This document shows positions 24,424 to 32,414 of a stretch of DNA of 64,000 nt, one piece after another. The stretch comes from Pseudanabaena sp. Chao 1811. Lineage in GTDB: Bacteria; Cyanobacteriota; Cyanobacteriia; Pseudanabaenales; Pseudanabaenaceae. The notes below the pieces were generated by a model. That model was not told the origin of the DNA and did no database searches. It saw only the letters and a program-made list of their open reading frames with translations. Where the stretch lies: contig NZ_CP101416.1 in NCBI RefSeq assembly GCF_027942295.1, forward strand, positions 4,450,501 to 4,514,500, given 5' to 3'. A program made the translations under genes and the position numbers. Numbering within the stretch: position 1 is the first letter of the stretch; every line of letters begins with the position of its first letter.

Positions 24424-25002
24424 ATGTCCACAGAAAATAAGCTCGATTCGCAAGTGACCGTCAAACCTTGGTGGCAACAACATGGTGAAACGATTCGGAT
24501 TTTTGCTGTTGCCCTTGTGATCGCTATTTTCCTACGCACGTTTATTGTGGAGCCACGCTTCATTCCCTCTGGCTCGATGGAGCCTACTTTGCAAGTGGGC
24601 GATCGCATTTTAGTAGACAAAATTTCCCAGCGTTGGCAAGAACCTCAATACGGCGATATTTTAATTTTCTATCCGCCTGCTACGCCTGCAACCAGTGATA
24701 CGAGTAAGGCTTATATTAAGCGATTGATTGGTGTAGAAGGAGATCGCATTGCAGTTAAAAATGGCAAGGTCTATCGCAATGATCAAGCACTTGATGAATC
24801 CTATATTGCAGAAACTCCAAAATATACAATGCGCGAAGTGGTCGTTCCCAAAGGTCATTACTGGATGATGGGCGACAATCGCAATCATAGTAATGATTCG
24901 CATATTTGGGGATTTCTGCCAAAAGAGAATGTCATCGGTAAAGCAACTATTAGGTTTTTCCCTTTTGGCGATCGTTTAGGCGTTATTACAACTGCTAAAT
25001 AA
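24424..25002 (+). CDS. lepB: Signal peptidase I (second of a tandem pair)
   Basis: Type I signal peptidase of 192 aa, shorter than the first. Single N-terminal span (about 21-40), catalytic Ser in PSGSMEPTL (about 48), Lys in 'YIKRLIGVEGD' (about 97), box E 'MMGDNRNHSNDS'. It shares about the same core as the upstream gene but lacks the CPNC insertion, so the pair looks like an old duplication followed by divergence. Start at ATG 24424. Confidence 0.9.
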   Translation: MSTENKLDSQVTVKPWWQQHGETIRIFAVALVIAIFLRTFIVEPRFIPSGSMEPTLQVGDRILVDKISQRWQEPQYGDILIFYPPATPATSDTSKAYIKRLIGVEGDRIAVKNGKVYRNDQALDESYIAETPKYTMREVVVPKGHYWMMGDNRNHSNDSHIWGFLPKENVIGKATIRFFPFGDRLGVITTAK

Positions 25003-25101
25003 TATCTAAAAGTTTATCTATATTTCAATGATAAGCAATTTGACTAAAATTCATCTCCTCTATATTGATTATAAAAATTACTTTGTAGTTACAATGTAAG
25101 T

Positions 25102-25395
25102 ATGAGTGAGTTAGCATTCGACTGGGATGATCTAAAAGCCAGAGTCAACGAACAAAAACATGGAGTTTCGTTTGAAGAAGCACAAACTGTGTTTTATGAC
25201 GAAAATGCGCGTTTACGATATGACTCAGAGCATTCTCTAAATGAAGAAAGATACATCCTCTTAGGTATTAGCAGTTCACTGCATCTTGTGGTTGTATGTC
25301 ATGTTTATAGAGAAGAAGATGGCATCATTAGGATTATTTCAGCTCGTAAAGCAACTAAGCAAGAGGTTCAACAATATCGTAGGTTTTCCTTATGA
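25102..25395 (+). CDS. brnT: BrnT-family toxin
   Basis: A 97-aa RelE-fold ribonuclease toxin of type II systems. Family signatures: 'FDWDDLKARVNEQKHGVSFEEAQTVF' (W..K...N..KHGvsFeeA), 'ERYILLGISS' and 'IRIISARKATKQEVQQY'. It probably cleaves mRNA when freed from its antitoxin. Its stop overlaps the start of the BrnA gene by 4 nt (ATGA), as usual for this pair. Start at ATG 25102, 15 nt after an AT-rich promoter-like stretch. Confidence 0.9.
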   Translation: MSELAFDWDDLKARVNEQKHGVSFEEAQTVFYDENARLRYDSEHSLNEERYILLGISSSLHLVVVCHVYREEDGIIRIISARKATKQEVQQYRRFSL

Positions 25396-25601
25396 AAGAT
25401 GAATACGATTTCTCTGATTCTGTGCAGAATCCATACTTTAAGAAACTGAAGAAGCAGATGACAATTCGGCTTGAAGAGGAAGTGGTAGATTATTTTAAGG
25501 ATCTATCTGAAGAAGTGGGAATTCCTTATCAGAGTCTCATCAATCTGTACCTTCGTGACTGTATGCGATCGCAGAAAAAGTTATCGCTAGAATGGGTCTA
25601 A
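25392..25601 (+). CDS. brnA: BrnA-family antitoxin
   Basis: A 69-aa ribbon-helix-helix antitoxin. The N-terminal part (to about residue 20) would contact the toxin. 'KQMTIRLEEEVVDYFKDLSEEVGIPYQSLINLYL' is the RHH DNA-binding core. BrnA normally neutralises BrnT and represses the operon. Overlaps brnT by 4 nt. A HIP1 octamer at 25564 lies inside the gene. Confidence 0.85.
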   Translation: MKDEYDFSDSVQNPYFKKLKKQMTIRLEEEVVDYFKDLSEEVGIPYQSLINLYLRDCMRSQKKLSLEWV

Positions 25602-25676
25602 TACAAATCAGTCGCTTTACTTCAATAAATAATACCTAATTGTGAAATTTCATCGTCAGCCAAGGAGCATCCAACG

Positions 25677-26387
25677 TTGACAGAATCCCAAGAGAAGTAC
25701 AGTCTTACTTCTAACAGAATTCAGTGTGGGCATTGTGCTATCAAGTCACTAATGAGGATTATTTGTGAAGGCGAAGAATCCTACATTGTTGGTGATGAAG
25801 AATATGGTGGAGATGATATTTATTATAAGTGGCAAATCTTGAAATGCCTTGCTTGTTCACGAATAAATATTCTTCAGTACTCATCATCATCTCTGTGGGA
25901 ATATACGCTAGACGGTGAAACATTTATACGTCCTACCAATACTGATATTTTGTATCCTCATCAGATTAGTGAAAAGCCGCTTGAACTGAAAATTAGTAAC
26001 GAAGTAATAGAGCGAGCAATTGCTGACGTAGAAGTTCTAATTTTATCTAGAGGTGCAGTTAGTGGAGTTGATCGAATACATACTGCTCTTCATGGTTATC
26101 TACGTGCAATATGTATTAGAGAAAATCTTGTGTATAACAAAGATGACAGCATAGTTAAGCTATTCAAGTTACTGCGTCAGCAACATCCAAAACTGCAAAG
26201 TACTCGCACACAAGACATTGATCGTCTCCTTCAATCATTTGCTGGTATTTTAGATTCACTCAATCCAATAAGAAATCATGCAAGCATGGCACATCCCAAC
26301 GAAAATGTTCTAGAGAAAGATGAAGCTTTGTTTTTCATCAATGTAGTTCGTACATTACTCCGTTACATTGATGGGAAGTTGATATAG
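25677..26387 (+). CDS. Abi_C-like abortive-infection-type protein with zinc ribbon
   Basis: A 236-aa protein starting at TTG 25677; AGGAG ends 10 nt upstream, which supports this unusual start. Residues about 15-70 include CGHC and CLAC, a likely zinc ribbon. The C-terminal third ('IDRLLQSFAGILDSLNPIRNHASMAHPNE', 'FFINVVRTLLRYIDGKLI') resembles the Abi_C domain of abortive-infection proteins: helical, with an 'iRN..s.aHg'-like motif similar to HEPN nucleases. This suggests an RNase-type defence effector, inferred from motif only. It sits between brnTA and a nuclease-like gene, and the segment is free of HIP1. Confidence 0.55.
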   Translation: MTESQEKYSLTSNRIQCGHCAIKSLMRIICEGEESYIVGDEEYGGDDIYYKWQILKCLACSRINILQYSSSSLWEYTLDGETFIRPTNTDILYPHQISEKPLELKISNEVIERAIADVEVLILSRGAVSGVDRIHTALHGYLRAICIRENLVYNKDDSIVKLFKLLRQQHPKLQSTRTQDIDRLLQSFAGILDSLNPIRNHASMAHPNENVLEKDEALFFINVVRTLLRYIDGKLI

Positions 26388-26455
26388 AAAGATACCCAGT
26401 CTCATAAAATATATTATTTCAAGAGATAAATATTTAACAAATTCGATGCAACCTC

Positions 26456-27067
26456 ATGACTATTAAAAAACAACGTTTTTCACAGATTGATTTGCGTAGT
26501 GCGTTGCAAATTATCGGGATTAATGAATTAAAAGAATGGCAAATAAACTTTACGCCTAAACAAGCTTCAGAATATTATTTGACAAGCACCCAAAAACTAA
26601 AAGCACACTTTGATTTATCCTTATCTGAATCAGCCAAGTCATTATTAATTGATGCTATTTTACTCGAAGCAATTGATAGTTATGCTGCTTTAAAAATCTG
26701 GAAAGAAGCAAAATTACAAACTGAACAATTAACAGGAGTAGTTGATTATTTAATTGCTGGACAGGGGAAAGTATACCAATCGCCTTTATTATGTATTGTC
26801 GAAGCTAAAAAAGATGATTTTGAACAGGGATTAGCACAATGTTTAACAGAAATGTATGCTTGTCGCACATTAAATCAACCGCAATATTCATTTCCCGTAT
26901 ATGGCATTGTTACTAATGCAACGACATGGCGATTTTATCAATTAAGCAAACAAGAATGCTATGAAAGTCTTGCCTATTCAGAGACACAATTAGCCGATAT
27001 TCTCGGAATTTTAAATTATTTATTTGCGGATTGTCAGGCGAAACTTTTAAATCATTGTCAATCTTGA
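26456..27067 (+). CDS. PD-(D/E)XK-fold nuclease-like protein
   Basis: A 203-aa protein. 'LTGVVDYLIAG' followed by 'LLCIVEAKKDDFEQGLAQCLTEMYA' has the D...(V/I)EAK pattern of the PD-(D/E)XK nuclease fold. Then comes 'VYGIVTNATTWRFYQL', which in restriction-like families is the strand after the active site. It is common as a stand-alone gene in cyanobacteria and resembles type I R subunit N-terminal domains. Cleavage activity is inference. Located 68 nt after the Abi_C-like gene and convergent with ruvA (9-nt gap). Confidence 0.65.
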   Translation: MTIKKQRFSQIDLRSALQIIGINELKEWQINFTPKQASEYYLTSTQKLKAHFDLSLSESAKSLLIDAILLEAIDSYAALKIWKEAKLQTEQLTGVVDYLIAGQGKVYQSPLLCIVEAKKDDFEQGLAQCLTEMYACRTLNQPQYSFPVYGIVTNATTWRFYQLSKQECYESLAYSETQLADILGILNYLFADCQAKLLNHCQS

Positions 27068-27076
27068 AATGTAAAT

Positions 27077-27721
27077 TTAGCGAGATAGCCATGCGATCGC
27101 TTCTTTAATCCATGCTTCGATATCTTGTGTTCTCGCAAGAATTGGTAAACTGGCGATCGCCTTGAGCGCATTGCTAATTTCCGTAGGCGTATAACCGAGA
27201 GCTAGCAAAGTCATCTCTAATTCTTCTTGGAGCGCCACACTTAAAATACTGCTTGGCGATCGCGTTGAGCCAACCTGAGCTAGGCGACCATCCGCAAGTT
27301 TCGTTTTTAGTTCTAATGCAAGTCTTTCCGCAGTCTTAGTCCCCACTCCCGGAGTTAAACTTAACACTCTGGTATTGCCCGAAACGATCGCTTTAACCAG
27401 ATCTTGAATTCCTAAACTATTTAATAGAGCTAAGCCCACTTGTGTGCCAATCCCTGAAACACTGATTAATTGGCGAAATAGCTCACGCTCGGCGAGAGTG
27501 GGAAATCCAAACAGAATCATTTGATCCTCTCGGACAAGCAAATGGGTGAATACCTGTGTTTCTTCGCCTACAGGCGGTAACTTACCCGCCGCACTAGCCG
27601 TAATTTGAATATCGTAACCAACACCCTGCACATCGAGGGTTAGCCAATAGGTAGGCGTATTTTTTCGAGAACTGTCAGCAGCTTTGCAGGCAGCGATCGC
27701 ACCACGTAAAAAACCAATCAT
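27077..27721 (-). CDS. ruvA: Holliday junction branch-migration protein RuvA
   Basis: RuvA tetramer binds four-way junctions and loads the RuvB motor during recombinational repair. 214 aa. N-terminal OB domain ('MIGFLRGAI', 'GVGYDIQI', 'TQVFTHLLVREDQMILFGF'), central helix-hairpin-helix pair ('LISVSGIGTQVGLALL' and 'LTPGVGTKTAERLALELK') and a C-terminal UBA-like domain that contacts RuvB ('EEELEMTLLALGYTPTEISNALKAI'; exact register approximate). There is a short insertion after GAIA in the OB domain. Its ATG overlaps the upstream gene's stop by 4 nt. Confidence 0.95.
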   Translation of the reverse strand: MIGFLRGAIAACKAADSSRKNTPTYWLTLDVQGVGYDIQITASAAGKLPPVGEETQVFTHLLVREDQMILFGFPTLAERELFRQLISVSGIGTQVGLALLNSLGIQDLVKAIVSGNTRVLSLTPGVGTKTAERLALELKTKLADGRLAQVGSTRSPSSILSVALQEELEMTLLALGYTPTEISNALKAIASLPILARTQDIEAWIKEAIAWLSR

Positions 27722-28797
27722 CGGCGCGGCAATGGTGGGAACTGGGGAAGCTGCACTGCGGCTAACGATGTCACGGCTTTACGAGGAGCAGAATTGGCGA
27801 TCGCTAATTGAGTAGGCTCTTCGATTTCTTGATTAGCATTACCGTATAAAGCTTGGATAAACTTAGGCGCAACTACGGTAGACATCATTGGCGAACTTTT
27901 TACTACCGACCCTGAAGAGATTGCCGACTCATTAGATGGTAAATCATTAGTGACAGTAGGATTGCTTTCATGGAAAGAGAGAACTTTCTGCTCTACTTGT
28001 GAGGCAATTTCTATTGAGCATTCTTCTCTCTCTTCCTTCTGTTCAGATACAAAGCTCGGTTTCCACTTCGGTAAATTAGGTGCAATTGGTGAACCTTGTG
28101 AAGCTTTGTGAGGTCTAATAATCAGAGGTGAGATTGGTTGATTCTTAGCAGGGATGGATAAGCTGATGGGTTCTTCAATAGTTTCAGGTTCTGGGGATGC
28201 TTGACTGGAAGCGGTGATTTCTTGAGTTTCAGTTATTTCGATGGGCTGAGGAGCAGGGTTGATTTTGACTACATTCTGTAAAGGTGAGTCATTAATTGCT
28301 TCGACAGGAGTAATTTTTTCGTCAGAGAGTTTGGCGATCGACCAAGATTCCAAAGCCGAAAGCGCCATATCCTTGGGGGCAGGTGTGGCTGTGTCAAGGC
28401 AGCGTTCGAGGGCAGCTTTTAGTTGAGATGTGTGATGTTGTTGACGCTTGAGGCGATCGCGCAACTCGTCACAGTTGGTATGCACATCTTGCAATTCACG
28501 CTCTAGTTGATCAATCCTTGCTTGCAGGGTCAGAGTTAGTGTTTCCTGTCGTTGGATCACTAATTGTGAAAGCTGCAATTGTTCTTGAGCCTGACGCAAC
28601 AAAACTTGCGCCTGTTGACTGCGCTCATTGCAAAACTGTAGCTCTTGCTCTAAAACTTGTCGGGGCAAAGTATTAAGCAGAGTAGATGGCTCTCCCAGTA
28701 CGTTGGATGATGAACTCTGAGATTGGGATTGCGGTTCCGAGATCAATGGATTGATGCTCTCTTGTGGTGATGAATCGCCAAATCCTGCCTGACTCAT
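27718..28797 (-). CDS. Hypothetical coiled-coil protein translationally coupled to ruvA
   Basis: A 359-aa protein, not recognised. Residues about 45-130 are a strong coiled coil (Gln/Leu/Glu-rich heptads such as 'LEQELQFCNERSQQAQVLL'). The remainder is a low-complexity, Ser/Pro/Glu-rich region likely to be disordered, ending in 'LAAVQLPQFPPLPRR'. No enzyme motifs. The stop overlaps the ruvA start (ATGA), implying translational coupling; whether it has a recombination role is open. Start at ATG 28797. Confidence 0.6.
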   Translation of the reverse strand: MSQAGFGDSSPQESINPLISEPQSQSQSSSSNVLGEPSTLLNTLPRQVLEQELQFCNERSQQAQVLLRQAQEQLQLSQLVIQRQETLTLTLQARIDQLERELQDVHTNCDELRDRLKRQQHHTSQLKAALERCLDTATPAPKDMALSALESWSIAKLSDEKITPVEAINDSPLQNVVKINPAPQPIEITETQEITASSQASPEPETIEEPISLSIPAKNQPISPLIIRPHKASQGSPIAPNLPKWKPSFVSEQKEEREECSIEIASQVEQKVLSFHESNPTVTNDLPSNESAISSGSVVKSSPMMSTVVAPKFIQALYGNANQEIEEPTQLAIANSAPRKAVTSLAAVQLPQFPPLPRR

Positions 28798-29168
28798 GAC
28801 TTACCCTTCACACAAAGAATTTTACCTAGTGTCAAATCTTATCTCAAAAATTTGTTTTTTGTATCATTAATTTTCATGAATTGATAAAAAGTTATGACAA
28901 TATCCACCAGAATCCATCAGAATCAAGACAAATTCCGCCATTTATCCACCAGTTATAGCCATAGAAGACTTGCTTCGTAACGCTCTTGGTGCTCCACGCC
29001 AATGCGAAACCCGCAATATTTCTTAGATTAATTAGAAGCAGTTTGTTAACTCTACTTAAAAATATCAATTGCTATAACATGAAAGCATTCCATTCCAGAT
29101 ATATAGGATAAATGCCGCTTAGCGTCACCTATCCTGCTCATCACTACATCCCAATTTGAGAGGCATTC
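28798..29168. other. Intergenic region, nothing recognised
   Basis: 371 nt between the divergent coiled-coil gene and nadK. AT-rich on the left; a short GCCGCTTAGCGTC stretch near 29113. I see no RNA gene, repeat or clear operator. Confidence 0.4.
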
Positions 29169-30098
29169 GTGAAGATTCGTAAAGCAATAATCGCCTATAA
29201 GTCGGGTAGTCAAATTGGCAAAATGTGGGCAGAGCGATGTAGCTGTGAGCTAGAAGAACTTGGAGTCAAAGTCTTAATTGGTCCAACGGGAGCTACCGAT
29301 AATCCCTATCCTGTGTTTCTAGAATCCATGCACCAAGAAATTGATCTAGCCGTTGTCTTAGGTGGCGATGGGGCAACTTTGGGGGCGGCGAGATATTTGG
29401 CAAGATTGCAAGTACCAATTTTAGCGATTAATGTCGGTGGACATCTAGGCTTTCTGACCCACTCGATCGAGGAATGTGGCAATACTAAGGAAATCTGGGA
29501 AAGGCTATTATCAGATCGCTTTGCGATCGAGCGGCGGATGATGCTCGAAGCGCGGGTCATCAATGTTGATGAAGGTTTAGGGAGCAGAATGGGGCAGCCC
29601 TGCGGTCCTTTTTTGTGTCTCAATGAAATGTGTGTTAAGCCTGCCTCTCCCGATCGCATGGTGACAGCATCTTTAGAACTAGAGATCGATGGTGAAGTGG
29701 TCGATCAATATCATGGTGATGGGCTGATTGTGGCAACACCCACAGGCTCGACCTCCTACACGGTGGCGGCAAATGGTCCCATTGTGCATTCAGGAATGCA
29801 CGCGATCGCGATTACACCAATTTGTCCCTTGAGCCTATCGAGTCGGGCGATCGTGATTCCGCCAAAACTAACGGTGAGCATTTGGTCACTGACTACCGAT
29901 GACTTTAGTTTGAAATTATGGACAGACGGAGTGATCGCTACTTCAGTGTTCCCCGGGCAGAGAGTTGATATTCGGATGTCAGATTGTCAGGCGCAGTTTA
30001 TCGTTTTACGTGAAGAATATTCCTATTATCAAGCGCTACGTCAAAAGCTTTTATGGACAGGGGCAAGGGTTCGTTATCCCAATCAATATAGACCATAA
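29169..30098 (+). CDS. nadK: NAD kinase
   Basis: Phosphorylates NAD+ to NADP+ with ATP (or polyphosphate in some homologues). 309 aa. The signature 'VVLGGDGATLGAARYLA' (GGDGT-type) is near residue 62, 'INVGGHLGFLT' near 90 and 'DGLIVATPTGSTSYTVAANGPIVH' near 183. The start is GTG at 29169; the next residues KIRKAIIAYK fit the family N-terminus. Cyanobacteria have two NAD kinases; I do not assign the paralogue. Confidence 0.95.
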   Translation: MKIRKAIIAYKSGSQIGKMWAERCSCELEELGVKVLIGPTGATDNPYPVFLESMHQEIDLAVVLGGDGATLGAARYLARLQVPILAINVGGHLGFLTHSIEECGNTKEIWERLLSDRFAIERRMMLEARVINVDEGLGSRMGQPCGPFLCLNEMCVKPASPDRMVTASLELEIDGEVVDQYHGDGLIVATPTGSTSYTVAANGPIVHSGMHAIAITPICPLSLSSRAIVIPPKLTVSIWSLTTDDFSLKLWTDGVIATSVFPGQRVDIRMSDCQAQFIVLREEYSYYQALRQKLLWTGARVRYPNQYRP

Positions 30099-30129
30099 GA
30101 AAAGCCTCGCAATGCGAGGCTTTTCTTAT
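30095..30129 (+). terminator. nadK terminator, perfect 16-bp stem, centre AAT
   Basis: ATAAGAAAAGCCTCGC-AAT-GCGAGGCTTTTCTTAT overlaps the end of nadK. GC-NNN-GC type; works as an intrinsic terminator candidate in both directions. Confidence 0.8.
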
Positions 30130-30188
30130 CAAGAAATGTGGTAAATCGCTACCTTTCTTTGCAGTCTGTTAAAGCTTAAAACCGAGAG

Positions 30189-30229
30189 AAATTTTTGAAA
30201 GTGCGGCAAAGCCGCACTTTCAAAAATTT
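30189..30229. repeat. Palindrome, perfect 19-bp arms, centre AAA
   Basis: AAATTTTTGAAAGTGCGGC-AAA and complement, 30 nt from the stop of the minus-strand DUF3177-like gene. Likely its terminator; together with 30095 it separates the two convergent genes. Confidence 0.85.
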
Positions 30230-30258
30230 AAGTCAGCGAAAAAGCGCTGTAGTACAAA

Positions 30259-30849
30259 TTAGTCACGAAATGCGATTCTGCCTGTTTTGGGCAGACTAAA
30301 GGCGAGAAAGGAGAATAGGTATAGACCATAAACAATGCCCCCAACTGCTCCAAAAAATGCCAAGTTTTCTACAGGCATTCCATGATGAAATGTAGCGCTA
30401 AAACTTAGAGGTGGCTCGAACCAAATTTTGCAAGTATCGCTAAGTTTATCAATTGAGGTAAAGGCACAGTTAGCAAATAATGCCCTTAATACAATACTTA
30501 CACCACAATAAATAGTGGTTGCCCAACGCCATCCTAAATAAACTGGTCTCAGACTTTGGCGAGAAGCTTCAATATCTTCATTAAGATCTTGCCAAAACCA
30601 CAGTGCTAAGACAATGAGAATCTCGGCAACGATACCTGAAATAAAGGATATTGGTAAACTACCGATCGCTAAGTAGATCGTAATGAGAAAGAGGCTAGCC
30701 ACACGCCAATATAAAAGTAGCGATCGCTTTACTGCCTCACTGTCACTGCGAAAAGCCCAACATAACAATCCAAAAGGGACAAAAACAACAAATAGCAGAG
30801 CTAATCGATAGTCTAGCCATACAAGTTGACGAATAAGGGTTGCATCCAT
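30259..30849 (-). CDS. DUF3177-like cyanobacterial membrane protein
   Basis: A 196-aa integral membrane protein with about five hydrophobic spans. The N-terminus 'LVWLDYRLALLFVVFVPFGLLCWAF' and 'LLYWRVASLFLITIYLAIGSLPISF' match my recollection of the DUF3177 family, restricted mainly to cyanobacteria. A conserved-looking 'CAFTS....CKIWFEPP' segment has two Cys on a probable lumenal or periplasmic loop. Function unknown. Start at ATG 30849. Confidence 0.7.
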   Translation of the reverse strand: MDATLIRQLVWLDYRLALLFVVFVPFGLLCWAFRSDSEAVKRSLLLYWRVASLFLITIYLAIGSLPISFISGIVAEILIVLALWFWQDLNEDIEASRQSLRPVYLGWRWATTIYCGVSIVLRALFANCAFTSIDKLSDTCKIWFEPPLSFSATFHHGMPVENLAFFGAVGGIVYGLYLFSFLAFSLPKTGRIAFRD

Positions 30850-31113
30850 AAAAGCAAAAAATTTCTGACCAGATCTCTCAACTTATGTTACTATATTGAC
30901 TTGCAATAAATTATCTTAAAAACTAGTAGGGCGCTAGTAATCAGTTTATTGATGTTGATTGCAAACTGATATTTCTAAAACAAAACACAAAAATAGCGAG
31001 AATCAAACCTTTCAGTCTAAATCTCGCTGCAAATGGGCTTAACGAAACATCTATGTTGCTGTGTTTAGTTTCTCAAAAAAATCTGATTATTGCATCAGCA
31101 AAATAGCTTATCT

Positions 31114-31215
31114 AAGTAGCTGGGCGTAATTAAAACCCAAAATCAAACCCAGTAGCTCACGCGCAGCGTGAGCTACTGGGTTTGGGGCTTTATATTTAAT
31201 TGCACCCAGCTACTT
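31114..31215. repeat. MITE-A copy 2
   Basis: 102-bp element. The left end AAGTAGCTGGGCGTAATTAAA and right end (complement AAGTAGCTGGGTGCAATTAAA) form near-perfect 21-bp terminal repeats. An inner palindrome CCCAGTAGCTCACGC-GCA and complement lies between. It sits in the 400-nt gap between two minus-strand genes; I see nothing else in that gap. Confidence 0.85.
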
Positions 31216-31249
31216 AAGAACAGGGGGTGTAATACATCCCCTGTTTGAT

Positions 31250-31678
31250 TTAGAGCCATTCTCCTCCATGAAATCGCCAACGGGGAAAGATGACTCGCAT
31301 GATCGTTTGAGAGGCAGTAAAGACAGCTAGCCATATACATATGTAATGTAATAAAAATTTGTCGAAGGGAAGGTCTGAGTTGAGCCAAGGTAATTTCAAG
31401 ACATTACCGAGTAGAAATTTAAAGGGAACATAAAAGAAAAAAGCTTCCCAAATCCCTGCGGATAATTGCCACAATGCTGACCAATCATGATCCCAACGTA
31501 TTTGCTGGAGTAGATTGTAGACAATATCCCAAATACATCCTAGAACTGCAATACATAGTAAAACTTGAAAGTAAATCGAATCACCATTGATCAGAGAAAA
31601 GGGAATGGTAATGAGTACTCCCAATGTTGCCAAAAGTAAAAGGCGAGTTTGCCATCGTCCAAGTAATGTCGGAGTCAT
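31250..31678 (-). CDS. Membrane protein, unknown function
   Basis: A 142-aa protein from ATG 31678 (MTPTLLGRWQTR). Longer readings would translate through the 31-bp palindrome at 31694 and are not credible. Three to four hydrophobic spans, several Trp residues and a C-terminal 'RVIFPRWRFHGGEWL'. Conserved-looking, but I do not recognise the family. Divergent from the FHA gene at 31799. Confidence 0.55.
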   Translation of the reverse strand: MTPTLLGRWQTRLLLLATLGVLITIPFSLINGDSIYFQVLLCIAVLGCIWDIVYNLLQQIRWDHDWSALWQLSAGIWEAFFFYVPFKFLLGNVLKLPWLNSDLPFDKFLLHYICIWLAVFTASQTIMRVIFPRWRFHGGEWL

Positions 31679-31693
31679 GGAAATTAATGTTCG

Positions 31694-31758
31694 GTCTTTC
31701 CGATAAGATGTTTGTATTCTCGCCTTCGGCGAGAATACAAACATCTTATCGGAAAGAC
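31694..31758. repeat. 31-bp perfect palindrome in a divergent promoter, centre TTC
   Basis: Arms of 31 bp are perfectly complementary around CC-TTC-GG. It is the longest perfect stem seen in the window. It occupies most of the 120-nt space between the start codons of the membrane protein (31678, minus) and the FHA protein (31799, plus), so both 5' leaders or promoters must include or flank it. Confidence 0.9.
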
Positions 31759-31798
31759 AGGAAAACGCTATATTTAGGATCAAGCATTAAGGGCAATT

Positions 31799-32284
31799 AT
31801 GTCTGAATTAACACTGGCTTGGGTGGAAGCTGGCCTTACTAAAAAATATAAAATTGGTCTCACGATGGTGCGGGTTGGGCGTGACCCTGCAAGGTGTGAT
31901 TTAGTTTTATCAGATCCCACAGTGTCAGGCTTGCATGTGGTGATTTATTTTGACCCGCAGAAGCGAAAATTTTGGCTTAGGAATATGCGTGAATCCAATC
32001 CGCCAGTCGTTGACGGTAAGCGGTTAGTGCAGGGAGAAATCGAACTTCAGCAAAATAGTGCGATCGCATTGGGACATCAAATTTTGCAAATTACGGAAAT
32101 CGTCACTCAATCTCCCCAAAAATCTGTACCAACTCCTCATAACAATCCCGAGCAAGCCTATGGATTGCAATGTCCAAATCTCAAATGCGCTAAGATTTCG
32201 AGCTATGACAAGATAACCCTCGTATGTCCTTGGTGTGGTACTTCCTTAGCTGGCGCTGCCAGTAGTATTTTGCCTCTTGCTTAG
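31799..32284 (+). CDS. FHA-domain protein with C-terminal zinc ribbon
   Basis: A 161-aa protein. Residues about 20-100 form a forkhead-associated domain, which binds phosphothreonine peptides: 'VRVGRDPARCDLVLSDPTVSGLHVVI' gives the GR and SxxH motifs, and 'RNMRESNPPVVDGKRL' the N..P..VNG-like part. Residues about 125-150 contain CPNLKC and CPWCG, a likely zinc ribbon. It could read the output of Ser/Thr kinases such as those encoded at 16741 and 42753; this is inference. A second FHA protein follows 130 nt downstream. Confidence 0.8.
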   Translation: MSELTLAWVEAGLTKKYKIGLTMVRVGRDPARCDLVLSDPTVSGLHVVIYFDPQKRKFWLRNMRESNPPVVDGKRLVQGEIELQQNSAIALGHQILQITEIVTQSPQKSVPTPHNNPEQAYGLQCPNLKCAKISSYDKITLVCPWCGTSLAGAASSILPLA

Positions 32285-32298
32285 GGACATACAGGGAA

Positions 32299-32358
32299 AT
32301 AAGGAACCGATTTTTTGTGGCGCGGCGAAGCCGCGCCACAAAAAATCTGGTTCCTTAT
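32299..32358. repeat. Palindrome between the two FHA genes, centre GAA
   Basis: 28-29-bp arms with one bulge (ATAAGGAACCGATTTTTT...) around GC-GAA-GC. It separates the two FHA-domain genes and is a candidate terminator. Confidence 0.85.
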
Positions 32359-32414
32359 TAAATTGCAGAACCCTTAGGTAAAGAATTGCGATGTAAATCT
32401 CTTAACACATCATT

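Noticed and set aside
31679-31783. 35-residue N-terminal extension of the membrane protein at 31250
   Set aside because: It would be translated through the 31-bp palindrome. The ATG at 31678 gives a sensible start.
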